A DNA stretch of 64,000 nucleotides, from NCBI GenBank assembly GCA_037447655.1, contig JBBHKE010002207.1, forward strand, positions 106,892 through 170,891. The letters run 5' to 3'. The notes beneath the pieces were generated by a model. The model ran no database searches. It was given only the letters and a program-made list of their open reading frames with translations, and was not told where the DNA came from. Positions 45,700-56,000 of this stretch are shown piece by piece. Made by a program: the position numbers and the translations under genes. Numbering within the stretch: position 1 is the first letter of the stretch; each line of letters opens with the position of its first letter. Origin of the DNA: Zygnema cylindricum (Eukaryota; Streptophyta; Zygnematophyceae; Zygnematales; Zygnemataceae).

Positions 45700-45840
45700 T
45701 TAATCTTCCTCAGGCTTCGGTGGGATAGGCGGCACGATAAGAAAAGGACGCATCATTTCAAAGTCTTCGTGTTCCGCAATATGACAATGCCAAACATAAC
45801 CGGGCTCGGCCGAGGGATCGAAAGGAAAAGGTTGCCCATT
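45700..45840 (-). CDS. Oxidase exon 9, distal copy (9b), intact
   Basis: 141 nt including stop TAA, acceptor TTTTTACAG. In phase 0 it reads [20 protein letters not shown] and ends PPKPEED. It carries the type-1 copper Cys/His/Met cluster. 47 codons, so it completes the protein in frame after exon 8a or 8b. Confidence 0.85.
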   Translation of the reverse strand, partial: NGQPFPFDPSAEPGYVWHCHIAEHEDFEMMRPFLIVPPIPPKPEED

Positions 45841-48800
45841 CTGTAAAAAAGAAAAAACACAGAATAGAAAAAAATCAATTTCATGAAAAACCCAGAATTG
45901 GAATCATTAACCGGCGTTCTGGCCTATGGCCCAGAAAAATGCTTAATTCATTATACGCCCAGAATGAGAAAGTTGAGAGAAACTGGAGAAGGAAGAGAAA
46001 GTCAAAAAAAAAAAACAAAAAGTACCAATAATTGTTGAATCAACGATTAAGATCAGAACTTTGGGCCCGAGATACAGGTCAGAACAGGGAAAGGATCGAG
46101 GAAAGAAATTTACCTGACTGGTCAATCGGAACATAATCTGAGTGACATCGTTGACTTGGGCCGCGAAGGTGTCCTTCCACCCGAGTTCACTAATGTGAGG
46201 GCCTCGCAGCTCCCCGGTGTAGCAGGAAGGGAGAGTGGAATCCGTCAAAGAACAAGACCCGTTTTGGTACATTCCGATATCGTACTGCTGCCGACTGATA
46301 ATACGGAACTTGACCGCATGGAGATGGATAGTGTGGATCTGGGGAGTTTCGTTGATTAGAAACCACACCTCGCTTGTTCCCTGGAAAGGAAGGAAAGGAC
46401 GGAAGGTTGAGACTGTGAGGGATTGGGGAAAAAAATTTAACAACTTCTTTAGGGAAGACCATATGATAAACATAAAATTTCAAATTTGGGAGAGAAAGGG
46501 AAGCGAGAGAGATAGGGAAGTGAGAGGGAGAACGGGAGGGCGGGTGGGCGAGAGGGAGAGGAGTGGGAGGGAAGAAACAGGGGGTGAGAATGAGATAAGG
46601 AGGGAGAAAGAGAAATGGTGCGAAGGAGCAAGGAGAGGTGAGTGAAGATGAGAGGGGAAGAGAGGGAGAGGGCGAAGGGGAGAAGGAGAAGGAAGGAAAG
46701 GACGGAAGGTTGAGACTGTGAGGGATTGGGGAAAAAAATAACAACTTCTTTAGGGAAGACCATATGATAAACATAAAATTTCAAATTTGTTTCGGGCAAC
46801 AAGGGCAAAAGGCAATGCTCTCGAAAATTTTGAAGGGAAAAATTGATAAAGAAATACATGTTTGAAGTGTAATAACTCACAGTTCAAAAAAGTTGCTTTG
46901 ATTACAAAATTTCCTTTGAAAAAATTTACAAAAGAAAGTATCATTGACTGCAATACCTAAACTTTGAAGGCTAAGTAGTGAAACAAATATTCTGTCCTTT
47001 TCCTTGTTCATAAATTTTTCCCCTTTGCTAAATTAACTAAATCTATACAATCCTCCCTCAAAGTACTGTATGTACACAGGAATCCAAAATTTAAATGTGG
47101 AAAATTGGTAATTTTGCAGTACCCAATTTTACACCCGAGCAATAAATACGTCAATTATTTTTAAAAACACTAGCGAAACATCGTACATATCTTTCCTAAA
47201 GTTAACAACGGCTTAAAAAACGGCCATCATTTTCAAAAAGATCACTGAAAATTCCTTCACCACTCGAATTTCAATCACTTGCAAATTATTGAGACTTCGG
47301 CAACAAAAGACAAATCTTTGAATGGATAGAGAAGACGAAAAATTAACCATCGAGACAGGATTATCCGTCAATATCAGATTAGGCTGCGAAGGTTGAACGG
47401 ATAAAAAAATGTTGATTTGAAGTTAATCTTCCTCGGGCTTCGGTGGGATAGGCGGGACGATAAGAAAAGGACGCATCATTTCAAAGTCTTCGTGTTCCGC
47501 AATATGACAATGCCACACATAACCGGGCTCGGCCGAGGGATCGCAAAGGAAAAGGTTGTCCATTCTGTAAAAAAGAAAAAACACAGAATAGAAAAAAAAA
47601 AAAATCATGAAAAACCCAGAATTGGAATCATTAACCGGCGTACTAGCCTATGGCCCAGAAAAATGTTCAATTCATTCTACACCCAGAGTGAGAAAGCTGA
47701 GAGAAACTGGAGAAGGAGGAGAGCGTCAAAAACAAGAAAATAGTACCAATAATCGTTGAATCAACGATTAAGATCAAAATTTGGGGCCCGAGATACAGGT
47801 CAGAACAGGGAAAGGATCGAGGAAAGAAATTTACCTGACTGGTCAATCGGAACATAATCTGAGTGACATCGTTGACTTGGGCCGCAAAGGTGTCCTTCCA
47901 CCCGAGTTCACTGCTGTGAGGGCCTCGCAGCTCCCCGGTGTAGCAGGAAGGGAGAGTGGAGTCCGTCAAAGAACAAGTTCCGTTTTGGTACATTCCGATG
48001 TCGTACTGCTGCCGACTGATAATACGGAACTTGACCGCATGGAGATGGATAGTGTGGATCTGGGGAGTTTCGTTGATCAGAAACCACACCTCGCTTGTTC
48101 CCTGGAAAGAGAAGAGAGACAGAGTTAGGAGAGGGAGAGGGAAAGTATTGTAACGGAGGGATGGAGAGACAGGAGTAAAGCTTGTGGGTGTCAGAGTAGC
48201 AGCGAGAGGGAGAGGGAGAGGGAGAGGGAGAGAGAGAGAGAGGGAGAGAGTGAGATGGGAAGAAAGAGAGGAAAAGAAAGAGATGGGAAGAAAGAGAGGG
48301 GGAGAAAGAAAGAGAGGGAGAGAAAGAGATAAGAAGAAAGAGAGGGAGAGAGAGAGGGAAAGTTACCCGAGTGGCGATCTCAGTGGGGGCTTCCGCCCAG
48401 TGACGTCCTCCGAGCACGTGCACTCGATCCATGAAGAGAGGCGTCTCGATGAGCGGCAACCATCTGGTGACGTCAGCAGTTGCCGGATCCAGTATCGGCA
48501 GTTCCGTTAAAGTCGACGGCAGTTCGCTCGACGCAACGGGATTTTCCCCGACACGGAACTTCATGATCACTCCCAAATTCGTGTCCATGGGTAATCCGTA
48601 CGAGTCGAGCTCCAGCTGGCCGTAGTTAACGAGGTACACGTCGGCGGCTCCCACGCTGCCTTTGACGTCAAAATCGACCACGAGTTCGACTCTTTCGGCC
48701 GGAGCGATAGAAACGGTCAACAGAGGGACGGGCTGTTCTATGTACCCGGCGTCAGTTGCGATTTGGTACGACATGATGCGCTGGCCAACAGGGAGAGTGA

Positions 48801-51800
48801 AATTGAGGCCGGTTCCTCGAATGGGGACGCTCTCGTTCACATAAAGGAAGGTGAGGTTAAGGCGTCGGAGGCCGTCGCTGTTCAAAAGACGGAAACGGTA
48901 CTTGGTTCGTTCGACGTCCATGTACGGCCACGCCTGGAAGGATGAACGAATTAAAATTAAAATTCGACTTCAGAAAACGACAACAATAGACAACGATCAC
49001 AAAATCGCAAAATCGAGGGGGAAGGGAGGGGAATGGGAGGAAGGAATTTCTTTTTTGATTTTCAGTGCGATTGGTTGTATTTAGTATGTACTTACCACAT
49101 TGTTGGCGGTTGTGACTTCTCGGAAGGAGGTGACAACGGAGGCGTCGTCTTCGATGACGTGGAGAGAGCCGTCTTCGAGTAACACTTTGTTGAGGATGTT
49201 GATCGAGACGTCGAACTGCCCACTGGGGAGCATGGAACCTCCGTCGGCCGTTTTGAATCGCGCCTCGTCACCCTCGGGATCCGTCACGATGTAGAATCCC
49301 GCCAGTCCTGCCACCGCCAGTTTCCAGTTCCCATTTCCCCGCCAAAAATAATATCACTCCTCCCATTCCTCCCAAACAATTAGCAAAAAAAAAAAGGAAA
49401 ATGCCTCAAAAACCTCGATGCCAGCTCACTCGAAACGCCTATTTACTCAAAAACACAAAATTTAGTGTTTACTCAAATGGGTGTCCTTCAAAAACAACTC
49501 TTTGCCTCGGTTTTGAGAGACTGGAAGGTCAAGACAGAAGAAAAAAAAAGAAAAAATTGAGGGAAATGAAGAAGAAGGCTGGGGTGTGCACGCACCGTAG
49601 TAGGTGCTGAGCTGCGTGAGGCCCATGGTGTGGTCGTGGTACCAGAGGGTGGCGGGAGGCTGGGCGTTGTGGTAAGTGTAGAGGCTTTTGGTGAATGTGG
49701 ACCCAACTTCCCCCCTTGAGGTGAACCAGGCGAAGGGATGGCCGTCGGATTCCGGCTCCGTTTCCCCTCCGTGGAGATGCATCACTGTTCAGAATTACGG
49801 AAATTGCAGCGGTCAGTCACACTCATGGAAACAGTCAGAAATTGTTCTACCAGTTATGTTATGCAAACAGATTTAAAAATTTTAAGGTGGAACTGAAGCT
49901 TGAAAATGTTTAAGATGTTCTCCATTTACAGCAGTGTACAAATATAGAAACCCATTGGTTTATTATGACAAAGGGTCAATTGACGGTCAATTTAAAAACA
50001 TGCGATACTGTAGCTTTTTATTTTGCTAACTCAATTACTTTCGTTTTTTCTCATGGATGCATTTGTTTGATTTAATGGAGGATCGAGTGACAATTAGGCG
50101 ACGTACCGACAGGGATGCCTCCTTTCTTGGGAACAACGGAAATTGGGGAGTAAACGGATTTCACATATGACTCGTCCTCAATATAGTTTTTCCACTGTAC
50201 ATATGTGGGAGTTCCTCTCTTTACCACCATTGTTGGGCCCGGAGTCGCCGCTGTCTCACTCGTCAATCCGTAACCGTAGAGTGCCGTAGCATTCAAATCA
50301 CGATGCATTTTCTGGGGAAAACAGAAAAGCAAATAAACATGAATACAGCTTTTGGGAAAAGAGGGTATCGAATAAAAACCTAAGTGCTTTGAAAAACACA
50401 TGAAGCTGAATGCACCTTCGCAGAAAAAAGAAGACACGGATACTAAAACACGGTTCGTAATCTGTTCACATTATTAGAATCAAATGTAGGTGGGATTTTT
50501 CAGCGAAAAAAAATGACATCAGAACATTTTGTAATTTGTATAGCAACACGTGCAACAACTACCAAAACCTCAGAAGGTACAAGTAGAATTCGAATTCTGT
50601 GAGACGTAAATAATCGCGTAAATTCCAAGTTTGTGGAAGAGCAAACTATTTCTATGGCATATTTTACACCGACAAAAACTGAATCTTCAGTAGTCAACAC
50701 GATTTTTTATCCAATTTTTATATCTTTCCGGTGGTCCCATCTTTGATATTAATACTAGTTAAGAAAATCTGGAAAAGTAAAAGAAAGTAGTATTCCAAAT
50801 CAGCAGATTTTGCACCAACTTTAGTGAGTTTAAGCTTTATCCATCATAAGAAAACTGAGTATTCAATGATCCATCATAAGGTACCTTAATCATAAACATC
50901 TAATATGATTTTACCTGGTAAAGTTTGTAAATTCCAAGATTTATGGCCTCCCCAGTGGATCCATCCATGATAGTGGGAATGGGCATTGGATCCACAAATT
51001 TGCACAAATCCGGAAACACACTCTTGCAGGCAAAATCTGCCAAACGGCCGTCCGTTACTGCCGACGGTTTTGTTGCAGTTTCCGTTACTGTAACACAAAA
51101 CAGAAGGGTACAACAAAAGAATTATGACTGAATGTCAGCCTTGTAGACGAAGATTGGGTTGTGTTTTAATTTCCAAATAAGGAAAGTTTTGAGGGATGAG
51201 GAAAATTGTGAAAAAGGTAAAAAAACAAATCTTAAACGAAAATGACATGTTTGGTGGTATTTGGTTTAGAAACTTTTTCAATATGGTAGACAAAGCCTGT
51301 GATTCGAGTTTTTTCAATTTCAACGAAAACTTACAGAAGAAAAGGGTGAAAAGAGAGAAAAAAGACATGTGAAGACCAAATGTTCCCAAAAACTAAAAAG
51401 AAGCCATTGAACCCAAGTTGGTTTTTCATTGTAGGCGAAGGGAGAACGATTACCAAAAGCCCTATTAACCCCAAGACTGGGAATTAAAACCCAATTAAAA
51501 TGACGTATTCACGGTGGACCAAATTGATCTAAAAATTGTTTATGGACCCAATTTAATTTTACATTTTAGTCTCCAGGAAAATGATTTCCAAAAGCTTTTG
51601 AATCCCATTCTAGAACTACACCTTGTATCATTAATGTCAATAATTATTTTTAATTATTGAGCCTCTAAGCTCCACTTTTCTCCGTACGCCCTTGTCGGGT
51701 TCATAATCCGTCGGATTATCAATCTGACGGTTGCTATGGGAAGGGAAGATTCCCACCTTCCAGTAAATGAAAATGGTCTCCAAATGAAAATATGACAGGT

Positions 51801-52196
51801 GTGCACGGAGGAAATTTAGATTAAAATTGGCCAAAAACGCATTCCACGCAAAAAGCAAGACACGGTTGTATGTTTTAAAAGTTACGAAAGGAATTACAAA
51901 AAAAATATGACAGAATATTCTCGACTGACCTTCTTTAAGAGTTGCTGGTTCCTCAGGCTGAGCCAAAAGGCGACGTGACGTCATCACGTGATCGTCGGGA
52001 AGAATGTACCCGGATTCTGACATCCCATTGGCTAAGAGATTCTGGCGGGAAGTGCTGGTGGCCACAAAAAGACAAAGAGCAAATGCAATAGCGAAACAGC
52101 TGGCTACTGTTGAAAGCACCTGGTAACATTTTTCCAGAAAGGGGGAAGGAAAGGGGAGGGGGAAGGGTGAGAGGTGGAAAGGGAGTGTTAGAATGT

Positions 52197-52263
<67 letters not shown>

Positions 52264-52569
52264 AACGAGAAATAAGGAGAGAAACGGAAAATTTGTAGCG
52301 AAAATCGCAGAGTGGGAAAAGAAGAGAGAAATGAGAACCAAGGTGAGCTTGAGATAGAGAATAAATTTAAGGAAGAGAGAGGAGTGAGAGAGGAGAGAGA
52401 GAGAGAGGACGAGTGAAATTCCAAACATTACAGGGGAAAAGGGAGAGGGGAAAAGAGAGAAAGAAAGAGAAGGGGATAGTTTTATTTTCTTATTCTTTTT
52501 TATTCTCACCTTCATAGCTTGACTCTTAGAGGGACCGCGAGAATTGTTAAGTCTCCTAGGAGCTTCCAT
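45700..52569 (-). CDS. Multicopper oxidase, CotA/LPR1-like, membrane-anchored
   Basis: Nine-exon reading (minus strand): 52569-52510, 52119-51930, 51087-50915, 50311-50107, 49784-49596, 49307-49096, 48933-48367, then exon 8 (48101-47835 or 46380-46114), and exon 9 (45840-45700). The spliced length is 2004 nt, 667 residues, with all phases consistent. Residues about 22-41 form a hydrophobic helix (signal anchor or signal peptide). The three-cupredoxin laccase fold shows all copper ligands: HLHGG (212-216) and WYHDHTMG (257-264) for types 2/3, [10 protein letters not shown] (548-557), and [16 protein letters not shown] (636-651), which supplies the type-1 Cys, His and axial Met. FVDPMPIP and the HCH-x3-H-x4-MM spacing are like bacterial CotA and plant LPR1/LPR2 ferroxidases rather than classical plant laccases. 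Likely extracytoplasmic oxidation of Fe2+, phenolics or bilirubin-like substrates. The final two exons are duplicated (see separate entries). Confidence 0.85.
46114..46380 (-). CDS. Oxidase exon 8, distal copy (8b)
   Basis: 267 nt, phase 0 at both ends, acceptor CTTTCCAG, donor CAG|GTAAAT. It encodes [20 protein letters not shown] onward to MFRLTSQ, including three copper-binding His. Near identical to copy 8a; the visible amino-acid changes are NGS for NGT and PHI for PHS. The preceding exon could splice to either copy. Confidence 0.8.
46386..46885. repeat. Short direct repeat and purine tract between the duplication units
   Basis: A block of about 100 bp at 46386-46484 (GGAAGGAAAGGACGGAAGGT to CATAAAATTTCAAATTTG) recurs at 46691-46789, separated by a GA-rich tract. 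The second copy marks the breakpoint region of the duplication. Confidence 0.8.
47423..47564 (-). pseudogene. Oxidase exon 9, proximal copy (9a), frameshifted
   Basis: 142 nt against 141 in copy 9b. An extra C at about 47544 on the plus strand (GATCGCAAAGG versus GATCGAAAGG) shifts the frame right after NGQPFP. Splicing 8a or 8b to 9a would replace the HCH-x3-H-x4-MM copper cluster with about 20 unrelated residues and a stop. The conserved cluster survives in another frame. Either this copy is dead, it encodes an inactive alternative end, or the extra base is a sequencing error. Confidence 0.8.
47835..48101 (-). CDS. Oxidase exon 8, proximal copy (8a)
   Basis: 267 nt, phase 0, intact acceptor (CTTTCCAG) and donor (CAG|GTAAAT). 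It contains the [10 protein letters not shown] ligands and an N-glycosylation-like NGT. It is directly downstream of exon 7 across a (CT)n-rich intron. An intact mRNA needs 8a joined to 9b, or 8b to 9b. Confidence 0.8.
48130..48360 (+). repeat. GA-rich tract in oxidase intron 7
   Basis: GAGAGG/GAAAGAGA repeats on the plus strand, CT-rich in the oxidase pre-mRNA, filling the intron between exon 7 and exon 8a. Open frames through it are artefacts. Confidence 0.85.
52198..52260 (+). repeat. (GA)n microsatellite in oxidase intron 1
   Basis: About 31 uninterrupted GA units, followed by imperfect GA-rich sequence to 52460. CT in the sense direction. Confidence 0.95.
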
Positions 52570-53774
52570 GGCTTCTCCAAACCCAAAAAAATAAATAAGA
52601 ATGAAGTGGTGGGATTGGTTGGGGGAGCCGGTACTATGTAAAATTGCTTCCTTTTGTCTTTTCTAGTTAGTTTCTATAAAATTGCCGTCCCTTTTGTCCT
52701 TTTTGTAAGCGGGGAAAAAGCGCGGGAAAGGCGACGTGGGAGGAGTTCTCCGAGAACCCGTCGACGCGTCTCTAGGATCCAGCTTATCGTACGGACAGTC
52801 TTAGTAAAGACAGAAGATCGTGTGACTTCTAAGGACGTGCGGCGTTTTCGTGTACACGTCATTTGTCTTATTTGAAGTGCAAATATAGTTTGCATGTCGG
52901 TGGCGGAAGTATCGCCGTAGGTGGCTTTTTCGCTAATTTTCATTGGACCGCGTTAGCGGATATTGCGCGTCCTACAATTGCGCGCGCATTCCGCTCTTCG
53001 ACAATTATTGTCGGTAATCCGTAATTATTCTCTCTAAAATATCGACACGTGTGCTATAAAATTTAATTGTACGGCTGAGTAGTAAATAGACAGACGTGGA
53101 AGTCAAATGTGTTAGAAAGAGGATAGTACGGTTTTTCTTTAGGGGAAGACTTACGTGGCCCTGTTGCTTCCATAAAGTGAAAAAGATCCCACTCATTTTT
53201 CCATACAAAAGATAAGACAAATTAATAAATTTACTGTGCTTATTTTCCGTACCGCACGAAGAGCTCGTACATTTAACAAAGTACGAGCCTCAAATAGTTC
53301 ATGTTGAGTACGACACTTCCCTTGTTTTTTATTATTCGTACGCTTCGATAGATGGTCGGTACGTAAAATGCTAATAGTTTAGATTTTACAAAAGTACAAA
53401 GAAATACAAGATAGTGCAGGATAGTCTTGAAAAGTACACGTTAGGACAAGACCGTACGTTTTCGGAACAGGAGTAAGCGGTTCGGAAACGAGTGAAAAAC
53501 AATATTCTTGCGGCGATTTTTGGTGTTTTCTAAATTCCCAATTTACAGTTGTTTTGTACTTTTGTTTTATTTAGTTTAATCGTTTAAGAATCGAGTGGCT
53601 CAAATATTTTTAGACAAAACATGATTCTTTTACCCACAAAAATGAAAACTTTAACATTTAAGGACAACATACTTCAAACTACAACCAGACAACTTTGAGT
53701 GACGAAGAACATGAGAGTCATACACCTAAGATTTTCATTTGATGTAAATTGTTTTTGATCAAACTCAAATCCTC
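52570..53774. promoter_or_regulatory. Upstream region of the oxidase gene
   Basis: About 1.2 kb 5' of the start codon with no supported ORF. GTAC words, the core of copper-response elements bound by SBP-domain regulators in green organisms, occur near 52633, 52790, 52852 and further upstream. GTAC is common across this whole window, so this is weak. No clear TATA box was located. Confidence 0.3.
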
Positions 53775-53776
53775 TA

Positions 53777-54042
53777 CACCGCGAATCGTTATTAGTGTCA
53801 AAGTCACTAATTTGGGTTCTTAAAATTTTGTTTTTTTTTTCAAGACTATCCTGCACCGGTCAGACGTCGTCCGTATTCCACACTATTAAATAATAACCTA
53901 TATTATAGTTTTTTACGCTAATTAAACCTCACCTAAATTAGAATAATGAAAAAAATAAAATTGATTACTCTATTTGATGTGATAGACTAGAAATATTGAG
54001 CGACCGAATTAGAGTAATTTACTCAAATTACGATTCGCGGTG
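53777..54042. mobile_element. TA-flanked mariner-like MITE
   Basis: Left end CACCGCGAATCGTTATTAG, right end TTACGATTCGCGGTG, TA on both sides (53775-53776, 54043-54044). 266 bp, non-autonomous. Same family as 1786-3029. Confidence 0.8.
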
Positions 54043-54081
54043 TACAGTACTTCTAACAAAAATTATCGATACAGTAGTGTA

Positions 54082-54280
54082 CACCTTGAATCGTTATTAG
54101 CGTATAGAAATTATTAGTATAAAGAAAAAATTAGCGTCATTCATTCTAATTTAGTGTCAGGATACGTGGCAGAGTATGGTCCACGTCCTTAAATAGTGTA
54201 ATTTATTATATTTAAGGTATCAATGTCAAAATTTTGGGGTGCCAATACAGCGTACATAAGGCTAATAACGATTAACGGTG
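54082..54280 (+). mobile_element. TA-flanked mariner-like MITE
   Basis: Left end CACCTTGAATCGTTATTAGC, right end CTAATAACGATTAACGGTG, TA on both sides. 199 bp. The interior matches the element at 58164-58354 in opposite orientation (AAATTTTGGGGTGCC and complement). Confidence 0.8.
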
Positions 54281-54715
54281 TACAGTACTGTAGTGATGGG
54301 GATAAAATGTAATGTACTGTACTGTACTTCCGGAAAATCAGCCAATGATGGCAAAGGAACAATTGAAGATTTGATTTTGAGAGAATAATTGACTGTTGTC
54401 AAATTACACCATGTAGCGCTATTAGTGTCAATGTTTTTATGCCACTTAAAACATCTATTCTCCGTGGAAACTTGTCGAATTCATAATCTAACGGATGCGA
54501 TTGAAATACGAGATTTGTCCCGTACGATCGTCGGTTTCCAATCGATAATTGGACGAGTGTGCACGAGGAAAATGTTTACGTGGCAAAAAAAAGATATCAG
54601 CAATAATATTGATACGCGGTGTACCTGTCCACATAATATCTGACACAAGGACGACTTAAGGAACCGCTGAAATCTGTGGTGGACGATCGTACGGAGAGCT
54701 GAATTCCGTCTCAAT

Positions 54716-54991
54716 CATAATTCAAAAGTAGGTGAAAGTAGGCCCATACAATATGCCTATTGTATGAAAAACATACAATATGACCTTGAGACCCATATTG
54801 TATTCGGACCTATTTGGACCAATTAAAACATTTGGACCAAAAAAAAGTATTTACACCGTCAAATTCGGACGATCGGACGGTCGCTGATCAAAGTAGCGAT
54901 CTAACAAGATCACATGGAAAGCCCATAACACAACTTTCGCTAAAGGCGGCCTACCAAAGGCCAACCATAAAACGCCTACTTTTAAACAATG
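54716..54991 (+). mobile_element. hAT-like MITE, copy 4
   Basis: Left end CATAATTCAAAAGTAGG, right end CCTACTTTTAAACAATG, flanked by the perfect 8-bp duplication GTCTCAAT (54708-54715 and 54992-54999). One tandem unit, plus the palindromic CATACAATATG block. The middle has a different linker (GGACCTATTTGGACC...GGACCAAA), so it belongs to a variant subfamily. Confidence 0.85.
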
Positions 54992-54999
54992 GTCTCAAT

Positions 55000-55704
55000 A
55001 TTAATGACGACCTTAAACACGTGTACGGCATTCCAATTGGAGGCAGGTTGGAGCAAAACAGTTAACAAAATTGTATACAAATAGATGAAATTGTGGTTAA
55101 AAATGAATGAATCAAAAAATGCAGACAAAAAATAGAGGTTTCATTCTACTGTAAACAATGGGGATATTGATGCTAACATCATCGGGTAAACTAATGAACA
55201 ATGGGCTTGAGAATTTTTTTAGCATATGTATACAATAAACGAATTTTTTATTGTTTTTACCGCATGCAACAATGCGATGTGATATGGTGCTTCACTGAAA
55301 TGTTAAGTTTGCCAACAATGAATCTCATAAGCAAAGGGAACAAGCTTTGGTTGCCCCCTCTTTCACCAAAACTTAGTATTTATCAAAAACCTCCGCCACT
55401 AAAACCCTACCGTTACGTTGCCTCCTTACCCTCTCTCTTTTTCCTATTGTTCTCTCAATTCCTATTCATAATGACTTCAAAGTCCCTTAACGATCGTGAA
55501 ATATCCCAGTCATCGCATATGCACCAAACACATTCAAATCCAATGTCATTTCACTCAAAACAAAACATGTTGACAACACCATCGTTCTTTTTTCTTGTGC
55601 CAAAGCTAACCAACCTGACAATTTTATCATCAAGTCACTCTCTTGTCCAGGATGTCAAATCCACGTTTTAGTCTCCAGCCTCCGTGACTAAGTATGCTTC
55701 AATC
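55000..55704 (+). other. Unassigned sequence with one open frame
   Basis: Contains a 156-codon plus-strand frame (55201-55671) with no recognisable domain. Because a retroelement-like polypurine tract and LTR start follow at 55705-55714, it may be the degraded 3' coding end of an LTR element. I do not propose a function. Confidence 0.3.
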
Positions 55705-56000
55705 GAGGGGAAGTGTTGAGATTCTTTATTGAAACTATGAATAAACTCCACCTCTGTTTTATTTCTCTTAGTCTTGTACGCTAATTAATCTAACATTATG
55801 TTTTTTTGTGTGCATACCTTTGTTGCAATAGAGAATTCCCCTAATGAATCTTAACAGTGTTGACATTCAGAAAGTGAGTGGGTCGACGTAGAAGTGAGCA
55901 CTCACATATCCTCTTGGTATTAAAGACGGGCGACAAATCGCGCGAAGCTATTCTCACGTGTTTGAACAACGAATATATAAACACTGGCTAAATTAGCTAC
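55705..56000 (+). mobile_element. Possible LTR relic with polypurine tract
   Basis: GAGGGGAAG at 55705-55713 is followed by TGTTGAGATTCTTTATTG at 55714, the usual polypurine tract/LTR start layout. It resembles the start of solo LTR D (TGTTGAGATT). I could not locate the LTR end or a partner. Confidence 0.4.

Larger units (their letters stand above)
45074..46385. repeat. Tandem segmental duplication, distal unit
   Basis: Aligns with 46886-48107 (offsets about 1.72-1.81 kb). It includes exon 8b, the intron, exon 9b and several hundred bases of 3' flank. Exons are near identical while the flanking sequence has clear indels, so exons have been conserved or gene-converted. Confidence 0.8.

Noticed and set aside
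46190-46880. Two minus-strand frames of 143-194 codons overlapping exon 8b and the purine tract
   Set aside because: Low-complexity Ser/Leu/Pro read-through of GA repeats; wrong frame for exon 8b.
47908-48921. Single 337-codon minus-strand frame covering oxidase exons 7 and 8a
   Set aside because: The middle is a read-through of the CT-rich intron, and the last part is out of frame with exon 8a; the spliced model preserves all copper ligands.
51637-52569. 310-codon uninterrupted frame starting at the oxidase ATG
   Set aside because: It reads straight through intron 1, including (CT)n; only 52569-52510 and 52119-51930 are coding.
55201-55671. 156-codon plus-strand ORF as a real gene
   Set aside because: No domain, no splice or composition support; upstream of an LTR-like start, so more likely retroelement debris.
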